Below are positions 11,116 to 22,380 of a stretch of DNA of 64,000 nt, one piece after another. The stretch covers positions 100,470,278 to 100,534,277 of the forward strand of contig CP136069.1 of the NCBI GenBank assembly GCA_032622095.1, written 5' to 3'. Numbering within the stretch: position 1 is the stretch's first letter; every line of letters starts with the position of its first letter. Under the pieces are notes generated by a model, which was given only the letters and a program-made list of their open reading frames with translations, made no database searches and had not been told where the DNA came from. The position numbers and the translations under genes are program-made. The stretch is from Siphonodentalium dalli. Its lineage: Eukaryota > Mollusca > Scaphopoda > Gadilida > Siphonodentaliidae.

Positions 11116-11283
11116 TCATGTATTACTGGTGTGTTCGAGTGTGGGGGTAAATACGTGTGGGTTGCAAGTACGATATAGGTCATGTGGTTTCATTGTACCA
11201 ATCAGTTCAATTCTTTGGATTGAGTACAAACGACAGTTTATCAGGAAGTGTTCAGTATCTTCCTTGGGGAATTCACAGATTGG
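11116..11283 (-). pseudogene. LINE ORF2 C-terminal zinc-knuckle remnant
   Basis: The minus strand reads PICEFPKEDTEHFLINCRLY followed by SIQRIEL. This C-x(4)-E-x(2)-H-F-x(3)-C layout is the C-terminal putative zinc-binding motif found after the reverse transcriptase in several non-LTR retrotransposon families. An in-frame stop precedes it and a stop follows at 11116, and no reverse-transcriptase motif is visible nearby, so only a short dead fragment remains. Confidence 0.6.
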
Positions 11284-11589
11284 TCATCAAGGTTCATGCT
11301 AACTCCATACTCAACTCATAGTCAAGCTCCAGTATTCCAAGAATAAAATTGAGAAATTTGTTTCTCAAATAATAATTTTATGAAGAAGACAGAGTTTCAA
11401 TAACGTTAGGAATATCACTTTTCCAGCATAATGGACTCGCCAGCTTTGATGTGAGTCAACAGCCAATCAAAAAGCCAAAACTAGGCCACCCACATGATAG
11501 CTTTGTGTTTATATAACTGACTTAACTGGTTCGCTGCTAAATATCCTACATACACGTAATAAAATGCGTATATATCCCTTACCGAACAT

Positions 11590-11950
11590 AATCGCTTATT
11601 AAGCATTTTCTTAGCGTTTCCTTAGCGTTTGGGGCAATTTGTTAGCGTTTGAACGTTATGAGAAGACATTTCGTAGCGTTCGAACGCTAAGAAAACGCTT
11701 CTGTTAGCGTTTGAACGTTAAGCATCGATGATCCTTAGCGATTTTTTTTATTCCTTAGCGTTTAGAAAGTTAAACGCTAAGAAAAACGTTAATATATTTG
11801 CGATTTTCTTATTCCATAGCGTTTAGAAAGTTAAACGCTAAGAAAAACGCTAACATCTCTTCTCTGTTATTAGAAGCATTGATAGATCTGAACGTTTCTT
11901 TGTATTCCTTAGCGATTTTCAGCCTTTCATAAACGCTAGTAAATGGTTCT
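11590..11950. repeat. Left subterminal TTAGCGTT array
   Basis: About fourteen copies of TTAGCGTT or its complement in 360 bp, several arranged as inverted pairs (for example TAGCGTTCGAACGCTAAG, and TTAGCGTTTAGAAAG joined to TTAAACGCTAAG twice). Likely protein-binding sites for the mobility enzyme; this is inference. Confidence 0.85.
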
Positions 11951-12045
11951 TAGTGTTTCTTGCATGACCGTGCATTTGAGGCTACCATTATCAATTCAGA
12001 AATAAACTAAGTCGAGTTCAGGTAAATTTTATGGAAAAATTTATC

Positions 12046-12600
12046 AAAACTTCATATCTCCTATATATGTGACTTGTTTTTGACAATCTACATACGAGAA
12101 TGACCAGAATTCTTTACACTAGAAAATGATGTAGAATTCTGAAAATATTTTTTTAAATACATTTTTAATAGGTTCATGTACTGGTAGTTTGCCTTGGAAA
12201 TAATTTGAATACTCCAGACATGTACATTTAACTGAACAAGCGATAATATTTGACAATTCTGGCAGGTATGACATATGTACCTGTACCTGTACATGTACTA
12301 CTGTCTAATATCTTCCAACAACAAGTACCTGGTAATTTGTTTCTTTTTGTTTTCATATCTCCTATATATGTGACTAATGTTTTTGACAATTTAATCTACC
12401 TATGAGAATGGCCAGAATTAGTTAAACTGAACAATGATGCAGAATTCAAAAAATATTTGTTTTACAATACATATATTGAGTACATTTTGTTGTCTTGGAA
12501 ATACTTTGAAAACTCCACACATTTAACTGAACAAGAGATAAATATTTGACATGTCTGGCAGGTTTTACATGTACATTGTGCCATACATGTACCACTGTAT
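12046..12600. repeat. ~300-bp diverged tandem duplication
   Basis: Two copies, starting near 12052 and 12353, share CATATCTCCTATATATGTGAC, GACAATCTACATACGAGAAT, ACATTTAACTGAACAAG and TCTGGCAGG in the same order. Located between the left array and the gene of the 4.77-kb element. Confidence 0.8.
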
Positions 12601-12791
12601 ACCCTTTCTTTAAAAAAAATCACTAAATAAGTGTAATATGTTTATGGGATTTTTTTCAAACACTAATATTTAATGTATAGTGCACAGAATACAGAGAATT
12701 TTGTTTCTTTCATGCAAGCCAGTGCAAGCAGAGAATCTCTTGTAATTAAACTAATTAAGTCCATGTTCAACAACTATTTCAAGGAAAAAGT

Positions 12792-12803
12792 GGGGGGGGG
12801 GGG
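12792..12803 (+). repeat. Poly-G tract (G12)
   Basis: Twelve consecutive G within otherwise AT-rich DNA inside the 4.77-kb element. Confidence 0.9.
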
Positions 12804-13394
12804 AATCTATTGTTGTAAGAAATATTGGCTCATCTGTGCTTTATACATTATCAAAAGAAGTGATTTTATGAACATTATTAATTATTATTTTTTTTTTATA
12901 TATAAAATAATAATTATATTTAAAGTCATGCAGACAGACCAGTCAATATGAGTTTCTATCACATGAAAATATTTTTCTTTAATTATTCTCTCTGAATAGG
13001 GACAGAAAATGCGGCTATTTTAGATACATTTAAAATTGTATAATTAATATGAATTGAAACTACCCCAATTCTAAATTAAAGTGAGAGAATATTTGCTTAA
13101 CTAATTCAAGTAATGAATTTGTCTCACTGTACTTGCTAGTTCTCTGCATCCCCTAAAATATTCTAAGAACCAGATAATGCCTATACATAAAATTAAATCA
13201 CTGCCTTATGCAATCATTGAGTCTGCATGACAATCCCCTGGGGGCAATTTAAAGTTGTTAAGTTGGGAGAACTGGCCCATAAGCTTGGAATTTGATACTT
13301 ATCAAACTATGTAACAGATGTGTGACCCAGTGTTGACTCTTTATGTTTTGGCCAGTTTGTCTCTCACTGATGAATGATGTACATGTTTATGCAG

Positions 13395-15730
13395 CTTTAT
13401 ACTCAGATTTTGTTCTAAAAAGCAATGTGAAAAGAGATCATTTTTCTGTGTTTTTGATGGATTAATTTATGAAGTCTCACAGAATCAACAGCACCTGAAT
13501 GGCCGGGAAACCATTATTTGTGTCTCTGGTAAGTACTTTCATAATTCATAATTCAAATTAATTTATGTTGCTTATAAGCCTCGTGAAACTTCAAAATATG
13601 ATATTTTATATAGAGAGAATGTACAGTACAATTAATATTGGCATGATCATCTTTCATGCAGTCACACACAAAGGCAATTTTAAATCTTAGCTACAGGGAT
13701 CGAACCATTACAAGCTAGCTTAAGGCCCTCCACAATTCAACTACTCTCTCACATATTTTTGGATTCCCTTTAAACCATGCACAACCCTGTATAAATGGGA
13801 TTTAATATATCAATCTCATAAGGATAAACCAATTTGAATAAAAACAAATGACTCACATATCCAGGGTTTAATCTACATATTAATATATTGTAGGGGTGGA
13901 ATCAGGGGAGGGGTCAATTGTATTATAAAGTAGCCCCTGCATTGGGGGAAATGCTGATGCCACCCCTGATATATTGCAATATTTAAATGAAACTTACTAT
14001 GGGTGTATATATATATGCATGATGCCCATGCATGAGAATTAACTTTGAAGTGCTAATTAAATTTCTACCTACAATTTTTAAAATAAAAATATGGCTTGAA
14101 TAACACCAGCATAGCTTTAACTATGACTTATTCTATTTCAATTTCAGAGATCACAATTTCTTTTATAAGAAACAGTCACAGAAGATTTGAGAAGAAACTG
14201 CATGACTACAGTAAGGAAATCTACTTGAAATGTACCAGTGCAAGGAGTCAAAACAATTCTCTCTGTCAAAGTAAAGATAGCAATATTAGAAGGGTAATTA
14301 AGCTTCATACTTTAAATACAGTACAATTAATAGGTTAATTTACCAGGTCCCCTCAATATAGATTTTCCATTGTGCTAAACATTTATCTGTCATTTATATG
14401 CTTTGTTGAATGGGATTTCTACTTATAATGAATATATGAACTCCATATTAAATTTTGGGTATTACCAACAAAATTAACTTAACAGCAGAATTTATGAGTT
14501 ATAAATGTTCTCAGCAGATAATATTTCATGGTTTGACAATACACATAAAACACATATATTCTATAAGTTGGCTGTAGTGCACCTAATAAGAAGAACATAT
14601 GCCCTATGTTTGACTTTGGAAACAGATATATGCTCAGCCTGTAACCCTGTACAGATATTCTGCATTGTATGAATGTAGCTTCAGTACCAATTATTGGATT
14701 GTAATGTCCTTTGGTACTACTATAATATACCAGCATGGGAAGAAGGATATCCACATACAAACTATTTCATCCATTAATTAACATCCATTCAAACTTTCAG
14801 CACTAGTGCACCCTTTCCAAACTGCAAATCAGGAAATGTGTCATGCTATGCATTACAGTTGTAATAAATAAGCCAATCATGAAATTGATCAATAATCAGG
14901 TGATACATGTACGAAGCCTTTAAATAGTTATCATTATATTAATTCTTCAATTTTCAGAATTCGTAATTTCGGTCTCCAAAAAAGAGATGTGGGACATCAT
15001 GAAGGAGACTGACGTTAATGCTAAAATATGCTCAAAGTGTACAAATGACAGAAGTCGGATGAAGATTTCGTATGATAATTTCAAGACTAATGAAGGGTAA
15101 GTTATTCTTGTCTCATATGGATGTCATACTGTCCAGCATGTATGATATCATACCTTTTCATGCATCATAAGAATGTGCAACATTGTTTGGTACATTGTGT
15201 AAGTATATATTAATGCCAAGTTTATGACCGCACAGCTAGACAAATAATTTTGTGTAAAGTAACTCCATCAGAAGACCTGCAGGTGATTGTGCCTGATCGC
15301 AAGGGATGTCCTTGAAAATTAGTTTGTCAAATACAACTGTGGGGGACCATTTTGCATAAAACAAAGAAAGCATGCAGAGTAAAGTTGCTTAATTGTGTTA
15401 AATTGAAGGAAATTTCATCAATGATTCTTGGAAATCTTAATTTTTTCTTTTATTGTTTTCAGAAATGAATCACTAAAGTAAAGAAAAGAACTCGATCAGG
15501 ATAGAATGTTATATATTAATTACTGTTTTGTTATAGCCTGAATTTCCTCTGGCCTTCACATGTTATTGTGACCTAGTGAAAGACAGAGTTAAAAAACTTC
15601 AAATATGTTTCACTCAATCTTTTATAGCACACCACCAGGTTTTGATGAATTTCACACTGTCCTTCACCCAGTAATGATAGCATATGAAGATGAGAGGAAA
15701 ATCAGGCTAAGATCATTTGATTATATTTGA
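13395..15730 (+). CDS. Spliced gene of unknown type in the 4.77-kb element
   Basis: Three exons join in consistent phase. Exon 1 (acceptor after TATGCAG; 13395 or 13407 to 13528; donor G|GTAAGT) reads SKKQCEKRSFFCVFDGLIYE, then VSQNQQHLNGRETIICVS. Exon 2 (14958-15096, acceptor ATTTTCAG, donor GG|GTAAGT) reads EFVISVSKKEMWDIMKETDV, then NAKICSKCTNDRSRMKISYD, then NFKTNEG. Exon 3 (15628-15730, acceptor TTTTATAG) reads TPPGFDEFHTVLHPVMIAYE, then DERKIRLRSFDYI and stop. Phases are 1/1 and 2/2. Exon 2 has a CxxC pair. The N-terminus is not identified and I recognise no family. It could be a mobility protein C-terminus or a captured host gene. Confidence 0.5.
14148..14293 (+). pseudogene. Duplicate of exon 2 of the unknown gene
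   Basis: Acceptor TATTTCAATTTCAG then EITISFIRNSHRRFEKKLHD, then YSKEIYLKCTSARSQNNSLC, ending before GTAATT at 14294. It aligns with the exon at 14958: both start in phase 1 with Glu, and both share I-x(3)-KCT-x(2)-RS at the same spacing. Its natural donor leaves phase 0, whereas the other exon leaves phase 2, so joining it onward meets stops. It is either an alternative exon using an internal donor (GTAAGG or GTAAAG, both giving phase 1, which would join to exon 2) or a decayed duplicate. Confidence 0.45.
15463..15481 (+). other. Possible alternative short terminal exon
   Basis: A very strong acceptor (TTCTTTTATTGTTTTCAG) precedes A-AAT-GAA-TCA-CTA-AAG-TAA. Joined in phase 2 to the exon ending at 15096 it would give a five-residue tail NESLK and stop, an alternative to the exon at 15628. 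Confidence 0.3.
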
Positions 15731-15735
15731 ATAAA
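15730..15735 (+). terminator. Polyadenylation signal AATAAA
   Basis: Overlaps the stop codon (TGAATAAA) of the last exon of the unknown gene, implying a very short 3' UTR if used. Confidence 0.5.
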
Positions 15736-15984
15736 TTCTATTGATTCTGAAATTGGAGTAGCCTACAGTTCATAATTCCACCATGAGGAAGGAATATTTT
15801 GGGAGAGTCAACAATCAGTGAATGAGTTAGTGAATCTTTAGGAAAAGAATGTAAGGTACTGTAACATTTAAAAAAATACATATTCTAAATATGTGTGCAT
15901 GAGCAAACGGCGAGGCATTTCTAAGCAGCCTTTTAAGTCATTATAACCAGAAGACTGTACCATTCAGTAACTTGAGGGTTAATA

Positions 15985-16345
15985 TTAACGTTTAAATGAT
16001 TATATTTGAACGCTAAGGAAACGCTAAGAAAAACGCTTAGGAAACGCTAAGGAATAAGGAAACGCTAAGGAATTGCAACAGTATATTTGCCAACATACCA
16101 ACAATATGCAAATGAGGTAAGCGTTCAAACGCTAAGCTTAGCGTTCGAACGCTAAGCTCATAAATATTTCACCCTATATACACGCTAACCAAACGCTAAG
16201 ATAGCGTTTGAACGCTAAGCTTAACATTTGTTTGCCCCATTCATCTTAGCGTTTATTTTATGCATTTGAACGCTAAGGAAACGCTAAGAAAACGCTAAGG
16301 GTAATCGCTAAGCAAACGCTAAATAATGGCGTTCGGTTTTGGTAA
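15985..16345. repeat. Right subterminal AACGCTAA array
   Basis: Mirror counterpart of the left array: dense GAACGCTAAGGAAACGCTAA motifs, with the palindrome TTAGCGTTCGAACGCTAA near 16138. It includes a GTTTGCCCC block matching the GGGGCAA block of the left end in inverted orientation. Confidence 0.85.
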
Positions 16346-16348
16346 GGG

Positions 16349-17160
16349 ATATTTCAACAAACAGAAAATTATTGAATTTTATGCTCGCAGTTGATAATTT
16401 GCACTCTTTTCTCAAATTTGACCCCCATATATTTACATTTGTGATTAAGTTATGAGCCTGGATGTCTCACTAGGCTATGGTTATGAGCTTGGGTGTCTCA
16501 ATAGGCTATGGTTATGAGTCTGGATGTCTCATTAGGCTGTGGCTATGCCTATGGGCCTGGATGTCTCATTAGGCTATGGTTATGAGCCTTGATGTCTCAT
16601 TTATAGACTATGGTTATGGGCCTGGATGTCTCATTGGGCAATGATTATGAGTCTGGATGTCTCATTAGGCAATGGTTATGAGCCTGGATGTCTCATTAGG
16701 CTATGGTTATGAGCCTGGTTGTCTGATTGTCAAAGTAGGTTATCGATATGAGCCTGGATGTCTGATTAGGTTATGGTTATGAGCTTGGTTGTCGGCCGCC
16801 CTTAGGGTAAAACATTTGTAATTTTTCGCGATATAAGTACCTTTTCTGACAATTTTATTGGTCGGCATCCATTCAAACTTCACAATGTCCCAATTTAATT
16901 ATATATGTAACAATATTTCTGAAATATTACCTGACAAACGCTATTTAAATGATTAAACTAAACAAGAGTTGACTAAACAAGACAGTGTCATTGCCAAAGC
17001 CCATATCTGGGCTTCCAGCACTCTTACATAGGGTCCAAATATGGGCTTTCAGCACTGAACCAGTTAAGGGCAATAACACTTCACTTTCCTCTGTGTGTAC
17101 AAACATTTTTTTGAACTCTTTTGACAGCGGGGAGTTTGGATGAGTTAGGAGGGTTATTAG
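16349..17160 (+). repeat. Dispersed repeat, copy 1 (right of the insertion)
   Basis: Shares with 20235-21280, in order: ATTGAATTTTATGCTCG, a 31-bp minisatellite, a long block containing GGTCGGCATCCATTCAAACT, and a block ending GGTCCAAATATGGGC with CCAGTTAAG. Its left part is at about 11525-11571, split off by the 4.77-kb insertion. Confidence 0.85.
16440..16790. repeat. 31-bp minisatellite
   Basis: About eleven imperfect copies of a 31-bp unit containing GGTTATGAGCCTGGATGTCT and CATTAGGCTAT. The same minisatellite recurs at 20325-20690. Confidence 0.9.
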
Positions 17161-17779
17161 ATGTTATTGAATAATACTCTGTTCTTCGTAAAATTATAAT
17201 TTCTCAATTTTACTTCATAACACTGCGTTTCAATAATGTTAGGAATAGTATAGATTCCAAGAGACAGATATAAAAGGAGGCGGGACCAAATACTTCATCA
17301 ATAAAACTTTAGTTGTAACAATGCTAGCAGTATCAATAGAGGTGTTGATCAAATTTCCTCAAAACTAATGTCCTGTTTTGACCGAAATCAGAGACTACTC
17401 CAAACCTCACTCCTCCATGTTAGTATTATAAGCCTAAAAACCCAACCAGGCTGACTGATGTGATATCATACTAACCAGAAATATAGCATAAATTACAGGA
17501 GAATCAACAAAAGCGTCTCGCCCGAGAAATGAATTTGCACAAATTCAAACAGAACTTGCACAAATTCAAACAGGGTACAACTTGAAAGATATACTGACTA
17601 TAAACATCTCAACTTGTAACCAAAGTTATAATAAGAGTGAGAACCCAGTCAACCCCTGTAGAATAATCAGAACTTGTGACATAAAGGTCCGTATCACAAA
17701 AATTCCACTAAGCTTTAATAAGTAATACCCCCAGTGTATCAAATGTTCATGCTGTATGATGCAAATACAAATTGCTTAA

Positions 17780-18230
17780 AGGTACTCAATCCGATTCTAT
17801 ATTACTATTTCTTTGGCTATGGGGGTAAAAAATATTTGATTCGAGTCGAGGAACCCACCCATCAAAGCTCAGAGTGATCAGATATTAGTTTTTGAAGTTT
17901 GTTATTTCTCAAGATTTGTAATAATATGTGGCCCAGAAACACGTGATCAAACGGAGGGTCTCAGACAAAATTGTGGATGAAGATGGATAACTCTAAAATC
18001 AAGTGGTAATACAATCAAATTTTGTGATACTTTAGTGATAATACGGCCATATTTTGTTGAACAAAATGTTGATAAATAACAAGTTTTGGAAAATTTGATA
18101 CCATAGTTGACAGTGGTTAGCATTATTTTGTTTCAATAAATCAATTCAGATAACTAAAGCGTATTTTGAAGAAATGTTGTTGTTGTGTGTATCTTAATGT
18201 ATGGGGACCATCTGATCTTAATGAGTACCT
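17780..18230. mobile_element. TTAA-flanked MITE (AGGTACTCA family), copy 1
   Basis: Inverted termini AGGTACTCAATCC and, at the other end, GAGTACCT, flanked by TTAA on both sides (17776-17779, 18231-18234). Shared internal blocks with 22910-23290, 28362-28700 and 56675-56837 define a family. TTAA flanks suggest piggyBac- or Kolobok-type mobilisation; no coding sequence. Confidence 0.8.
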
Positions 18231-18789
18231 TTAATGTCTATTATTAATGAACAATACAATGTCATTGAGCAAAATTGGATAAGACTGATTATTTAATTTC
18301 AGCAATCAGATCAATATTGAGAGAATATATCCATCAGGAGCTTTTTGCATCCGGAGCAGTTCTATTATTAAAGTGCTATTCAAATTTAAAATTGTATGAA
18401 TATGTAAGAACTAACAAACGTGTCTGATGTTAACAGAAACCTGATGAATCAGTCCACAGACACTGCATAATCATTGATACATCTGATACGAGTACGTGCA
18501 TTATGATATAGCTTGTTCACAAGTATTCGCAACTGTAAATTAAATGGGATGTAGCTATGTTCAGAATAAAAAGTATATCTTGGCCATCCTCATAAGAGTC
18601 ATCGACCTTGAAATAACATTTGTCACCCTGAGCAAGGTAGTGTCAGACAATTTGTTACATCGATGAGTTTACAACATACATGACTATGTATGATATCGCT
18701 AATGAATAACATAACAGTTAATTGTCCTTGCCAAGCTAAAACCATTATTTGATGTTATAGCTGAGACATGTGAGGTCATATACATCTCA
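18231..18789. other. Unassigned sequence
   Basis: No gene or element recognised. Confidence 0.5.
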
Positions 18790-19142
18790 GGACCGTTTTA
18801 TACGTCGAGCCAGACACGGGTCGGGCCAGCCTAATCAGTGTGAAAATGACAAAGTCCAAAATAACGTGACTGGAGCACGACGTATAAAACGTCTAGTGCC
18901 GACATGCTACACACGTATGTGACTCGACACTGTTTTATACATGCTAAACATGGTTAGCGCTAAGATGATTAAGGGAAAAATCACTCCCCCATTTAGGACC
19001 CCTTTGGCGAAGAGCATTCACAATTTGTAGTTTTTGGCATCATTATGTCATCTCTGAGTCGTCCTAGCATGACCCATGTCGGGCACGTCGAGCCAAGCGA
19101 AGATAGCATGACCTGTGTTTGGCACAATGTATAAAACGGGCC
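18790..19142. mobile_element. MITE with GGCCCGTTTTATAC termini
   Basis: Left end GGACCGTTTTATACGTCGAG; the right end, read on the minus strand, is GGCCCGTTTTATACATTGTG. GCCAGACACGGGTC and its GTTTGGCACA counterpart extend the inverted repeat to roughly 40 bp. Flanked by TCA on both sides (18787-18789, 19143-19145). 353 bp, non-coding; superfamily not assigned. Confidence 0.75.
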
Positions 19143-19401
19143 TCACTTATAAAATGGGCCTTACTTGTTATAAACATATGGCAGAAGGCTTATGTTCTTT
19201 CAGCGGCTAATAGCCGTAAACACTACGATAATTGAATAGAAATATGAACAAGACTCATTATTCACAGACTATTACCAGACCATTGCTTTTGCCGGGTATG
19301 TGCCTTCAATCCATGTGTATCAGAAATGAGCAATATTTCACAACTTTGTGCTCTTACAATGACTCAATGTACACAATAATTAAGATTCTACCCAAATATA
19401 T

Positions 19402-19614
19402 TTGTCAACGGCCACCATACAATGCCTTAAATTCCGTGAAAATCGGTCCAAAATGCAATTTTGGGCATTTTATCACTTTCGGTGGTACAGTGTGGAAACC
19501 CAGTGGGTTGGGTGGGTGGTAAAATATTTGGGTGGAATCTTAATTAATCATCAATGGTCACCCTACAATGCCGTTTATTCAGTGAAAATCGGACCAAATT
19601 TGAATGTTCAATAA
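19402..19614. repeat. ~148-bp tandem-core fragment
   Basis: Two partial units at about 19411 and 19559 share CACC-TACAATGCC and GTGAAAATCGG(T/A)CCA. Likely a short remnant of a tandem-core element like those elsewhere in the window. Confidence 0.6.
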
Positions 19615-20164
19615 GGAATAAGTAACTGAAGTCACATAACCCTTTCGGACTTTCATCCTATTAAATGAGGTTGGATAAGCATGGTGTGTAAACCATATAT
19701 GTATAGGTCAAACTGATCTGATAATGGTGTCGTCCTGCAATGTGTTTTTCCCCATACGATAGGGAGTGTCAAATTTTTAGGCAATTTTGAATCAGCATGG
19801 TTATACATGTAGTAGGATTTCCGCTCTCATATTTCTGAAAAACGCTTGAAATTTAGAAGAAAAAAATCTAAATCTGATTCTATGACAACCATGATGATAA
19901 TATGCAACCAATCTCGGCATGGGCTCCTTTTGTATACTCGCATATTTAAGAGAGTGCATTGACACATGGTTTGCGCAAACTTTCAGGAAGCTCCAGTCAT
20001 GAAAGTGTTAACACACAACAATTTTCGAGGACCGTGCCAATCCACAATAATAAATTGCACACCCATGAATCATGATGAGGCTGACTATGGGTCAATGAAT
20101 ATGAAAATCGCAATAAATCTCAAGGGCTCTGGAGTGCAGGGTTGAATGATTTTTTCTACTTATA

Positions 20165-21280
20165 ATGCAGGCATTAACTGGTTCGCTGCTAAATATCCCA
20201 TACATAAGGAAATGCAGATATATATATTTCAATAAACAGCAAATCATTGAATTTTATGCTCGGATGAAGTAATTTACATTTGCACTCTTCTCAAATTTGA
20301 CCCCCCACATATACACATTTGCGATTATGTTATGACCCTGGATGTCTCATTAGGCTATGGTTATGAGCCTGAGTGTTTCATTGGACTATGGTTATGGGCC
20401 TGGATGTATCATTAGGCTATGGTTATCTCATTACACTATGGCTATGAGCCTAGTTGTCTCATTAGGCTATGGTTATGAGCCTTGTTGCCGGATCAGTTTA
20501 TGGTTATGAGTCTGGTTGTTGGATTAGGTGATGATTATGAGTCTGGTTGTCATAATAGATTATGGTTATAAGTTTGTTTTTCAGAATATGTTATGGTTTA
20601 TATGAGTCTTGTTGTCAAATTAGGTTATGGATATGAGCCTGGGTGTCTGATTAGGTTATGGTTATGAGCTTGGTTGTCAGACGACGTTGGGCAAAACAAT
20701 TTGTCACTTTTTTTCTCTAACTGTTCGCAATAGAAGTAACTTTTCTGACAATTTTATAGGTCGGCATCCATTCAAACTTCACAATGTCCCAATTTAATTA
20801 TATATGTAACAATATTTCCAAAATATTAGCTGACAAACTCTATTTAATTGATTAACCCTTTACCCAACAAACCGGCCAAAACCGGCCAAATAAAGCTTCA
20901 ACAGCCTAAAATATCTTCGGTCTGTCTCAATAGAACCATACAAATATGGATATCATTGGAACCGGCTCCTTGACCACATTGTGATAGTTACAGTTATGCC
21001 TAAAAAAAATCTTTTTTTAACACTTTTTACCATTTTTTCTTACATTCTTTAACAATTTTATAATTTTTAATGTGTTAAGCCAATGCATTCTCTTATATAT
21101 GCGAGGCGACCTATGGTCGACTCGCATATATAAGAGAATGCATTGGCACAGGGCCCTTCTGTTGGGTAAAGGGTTAAACTAAACAAGCAATACAGTGTCG
21201 TCGCCAAAGCCCACATCTGGACTTCCAGCAATCTTACGTAGGGTCCAAATGTGGGCATTCAACACTGGACCAGTTAAGCA
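20165..21280 (+). repeat. Dispersed repeat, copy 2 (empty-site copy)
   Basis: Carries TAACTGGTTCGCTGCTAAAT directly joined through AGATATATATATTTCAATAAAC to the part that in copy 1 lies right of the 4.77-kb insertion. It therefore lacks that insertion. It contains the 31-bp minisatellite (20325-20690) and is itself interrupted by a TTAA-flanked MITE at 20856-21173. Confidence 0.85.
20856..21173 (+). mobile_element. piggyBac-type MITE, 318 bp (copy A)
   Basis: Termini CCCTTTACCCAACA and TGTTGGGTAAAGGG, flanked by TTAA on both sides (20852-20855, 21174-21177). Copy 1 of the host repeat has a single TTAA-containing junction here (GATTAAACTAAACAAG), proving insertion at TTAA. TTAA duplication with CCC...GGG ends is characteristic of piggyBac. 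Near the right end is a long hairpin with arms GCCAATGCATTCTCTTATAT. No coding sequence. Confidence 0.93.
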
Positions 21281-21283
21281 CCA

Positions 21284-22380
21284 TATGTAACATTATTGTC
21301 CACCGAAAAATTTATTTTTGGGGGACTATAGAAACGGGCTCTGTCCGTCCGTCACACTTCATGGTGTAATCATCTCCTCCTACAGATTTCATCCCAGAGA
21401 TTTGAAACTTCAGAATATTGTTGCCCATATATTGAAGATGTGCAACATGCATATAGATGACGGAAAAATTATTTTTTGACAGAGTTATTAACCCTCTTCG
21501 ACTTTGAATATTTCAACATTTTTTATAACTTTCTGTATGAGGGTACCTTCATGGTGTAATCAACTCCTCCTAGTTTTCATCCTAGAGATTTGAAACTTCA
21601 GAATATTGTTGCCCATATATTGAAGATGTGCAGCATGTATATAAATGATGGAAAAATTATTTTTTTATGGAGTTATAAACCCTTTTTGACTTAGAAAATT
21701 TCAACATTTTTTATAATTTTCTGTATGAGGGTACCTTCGTGGTGTAATCAACTCCTCCTACAGTTTTAATCGTAGATATTTGAAACTTCAGAGTATTGTT
21801 ACCCACATATTGGAGATGTGCAACATGTATATAGATGACGGAATTTTTTTTTTTTTACGGAGTTATTAACCCTTTTCAACTTAGAAAATTTCAACATTTA
21901 AAAAAATTTCTTCAACAAAGCGACATCAACTCGGGAGACACTGTGGTCTGCTGACCTTTTATTTGGTGTTGAAGCCAGGACTCAACAACATCAGCGACCA
22001 GAATCATCAATGGACGAGCAGCAACCAGAACCAAACGACTCAATAACATCAGTAACCAGAACCTTCCTCTCAACAACCAATGCACATCACAACATAGAAA
22101 AGGAAACTTGCAGTGCTGTCCCAGTCGGGTAATAATGAAGGATGGTAGTGTTGGTGACAATGTGGCAAAGCCCATTCCGATTGTCACTAAAATTGAGAAA
22201 ATTTGGCCAAATGACTAGAAAAATTGGAAGATTTAGTAATTTGGGCAAATGATTGGTTTGACAGATTCACTAACATACATACTAAATCCCATGGTATTTC
22301 AATTAATATTGTTAGTTTTGATTCGGACAGACGCACAGCAATGTTGTTTATAACATTCCTCCGGAAAAAAAAATTGGGGG
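21284..22380 (-). repeat. Tandem-core element, reverse orientation
   Basis: Three ~188-bp units, each with CATGGTGTAATCA, CTCCTCCTA, AACTTCAGAATATTGTTGCC and GAAGATGTGCA. They are preceded by CTGTCCGTCCGT, which is the (GGAC)-type microsatellite in complement, and by a GGGGGACTAT block. The orientation suggests an element reading on the minus strand. Boundaries are approximate. Confidence 0.6.

Larger units (their letters stand above)
11576..16348 (+). mobile_element. 4.77-kb insertion with TTAGCGTT-array ends
   Basis: The termini are CCCTTACC (11576-11583) and GGTAAGGG (16341-16348), each flanked by ATAT. Target duplication is ATAT or a nested AT/TA. Both ends carry about 370 bp packed with TTAGCGTT/AACGCTAA motifs, often paired as palindromes such as CTTAGCGTTTGAACGCTAAG. 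The two ends align as inverted repeats with indels. The flanks (TTCGCTGCTAAATATCC on the left, TTTCAACAAACAG on the right) are contiguous in a paralogous repeat at about 20168-20260, which is an empty site. Inside are a ~300-bp tandem duplication and a spliced gene of unknown type. I cannot assign a superfamily; 4-bp duplications occur in Sola, Ginger and Academ, 2-bp TA in Tc1/mariner. Confidence 0.85.

Noticed and set aside
13499-13528. Start codon ATGGCCGGG giving MAGKPLFVSL as a first exon
   Set aside because: This frame leaves the donor in phase 0, which meets stops with the natural acceptors of the next exons. The overlapping phase-1 frame joins cleanly to both.
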